A stretch of DNA of 64,000 nt. Source: Rhynchopus sp. YZ270_cl-10. Taxonomy: Eukaryota > Euglenozoa > Diplonemea > Diplonemida > Diplonemidae. A model generated the notes under the pieces. That model did not search any database. It worked only from the letters and a program-made list of their open reading frames with translations, and was not told the DNA's origin. The stretch spans positions 992,001 through 1,056,000 of the forward strand of contig OZ037869.1 in NCBI GenBank assembly GCA_964035575.1. Direction: 5' to 3'. Positions within the stretch are counted from its first letter, which is position 1; the number at the start of each line of letters is the position of its first letter. The position numbers and the translations under genes were made by a program. Positions 63,649 to 64,000 of this stretch are shown piece after piece.

Positions 63649-64000
63649 ATGCAACTTCTCGTTGCAGTCCTTGCATGCAGTGTGGCACGAGGTGGTGGAA
63701 GTGGTAGCCCTCAGGGTGTTCATATGCCACAGCACACGCAACAGGACTGCACTGTTTCTGAGAACGGATTCTCCTGCCCCACGACACCCACCACCACCAC
63801 CCCGCCGTGCTGTGTCACCATGCCTAACACACCGCACGACGCTTCCTTAAACACATGCGGTGGAAGCAGACCTGTGGGCCTCCCCTTTGCTGGCCGCTCA
63901 CCAGTGTACGCACAACACGGCATTGCGGCAACCAGCGTACCTCTCTCTACACAGTGCGCTTTGGATATTCTTAAGGCAGGCGGTTCTGCTGTGGATGCAG
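63649..64000 (+). CDS. GGT: Gamma-glutamyltranspeptidase, 3' truncated by window end
   Basis: The 117 codons visible are open to the window end. A short hydrophobic leader (MQLLVAVLACSVARG) is followed by a Cys/Thr/Pro-rich spacer (CPTTPTTTTPPCC). The start of the GGT fold is then clear: GRSPVYAQHGIAATSVPLS, then CALDILKAGGSAVDA, matching the family pattern of hG-(V/I)-A-T-x-x-P and iLk-x-GGnAvDA. The enzyme cleaves the gamma-glutamyl bond of glutathione and related peptides, usually at the cell surface. The catalytic Thr would lie well beyond the window. A CTCCCAG acceptor-like site is 15 bases before the ATG. Confidence 0.85.
   Translation, partial: MQLLVAVLACSVARGGGSGSPQGVHMPQHTQQDCTVSENGFSCPTTPTTTTPPCCVTMPNTPHDASLNTCGGSRPVGLPFAGRSPVYAQHGIAATSVPLSTQCALDILKAGGSAVDA

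Noticed and set aside
1-64000. CRISPR arrays, rRNA genes, bacterial operons
   Set aside because: No regularly spaced direct repeats with unique spacers, no rRNA core sequences, and spliced eukaryotic genes throughout.
1-64000. Retroelements or virus-like elements
   Set aside because: No reverse transcriptase, integrase, capsid or long terminal repeat was recognised. Block A-D repeats lack coding capacity and LTR-like structure.

Overview
The window is nuclear DNA of a unicellular eukaryote. About 16 protein genes can be supported, and every one is on the plus strand. Coding DNA is GC3-rich. The spaces between genes are full of A, T, C and pyrimidine tracts. Eleven cis introns can be placed by reading frame; all start GTATNN (mostly GTATGT) and end in AG, usually ACAG or GCAG. 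TAA, TAG and TGA are all used as stops, so the code looks standard. Many genes have a pyrimidine tract plus AG a few to about 50 bases before the ATG. With the single gene direction, this suggests spliced-leader trans-splicing of long transcripts, as in Euglenozoa. That is inference: no spliced-leader gene is in the window and no species is proven.

Layout. 0-5.1 kb: a protein with two catalytically degenerate metacaspase domains and a PDZ domain (5' end outside the window), then an inositol polyphosphate 5-phosphatase. 5.15-9.2 kb: a hAT-type MITE swollen by a GGTCCC hexamer array, and small TA-flanked inverted-repeat elements. 9.2-12.9 kb: a 1240-residue protein with two PDZ, two cold-shock-like, two RRM-like, one CCCH and two PARP catalytic domains. 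14-15 kb: a secreted DUF1349-like protein. 15-19.6 kb: no genes, but a terminal-inverted-repeat element with GGCGAG repeats and a roughly 1 kb foldback. 19.7-22.5 kb: an unrecognised protein with three similar modules. 24.5-26.9 kb: a fidgetin-like AAA ATPase in three exons. 27.7-37.3 kb: a seven-exon gene for a predicted 2740-residue WD40, helical-repeat and coiled-coil protein. 37.3-41.3 kb: A/T-rich with no gene seen. 41.3-42.6 kb: two small secreted EF-hand proteins. 44.7-46.2 kb: a DMAP1/Swc4-like chromatin protein.

46.3-64 kb is different. It holds short intronless genes: a RING/U-box protein, two almost identical copies of a secreted DUF6748-like protein, a secreted S37 peptidase, a 74-residue protein, a secreted HHH/Cys-rich/P-domain-like protein, and the start of a secreted gamma-glutamyltranspeptidase. 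Each is preceded by a piece of one mosaic non-coding repeat, here called blocks D, A, C and B. Another block-B copy lies in an intron of the giant WD40 gene.

The strongest leads are: the PDZ/cold-shock/PARP architecture; the shared upstream repeat of the secretome-like cluster; a dispersed hairpin with compensatory base changes found in at least twelve intergenic places; and the hexamer expansion inside a hAT MITE.
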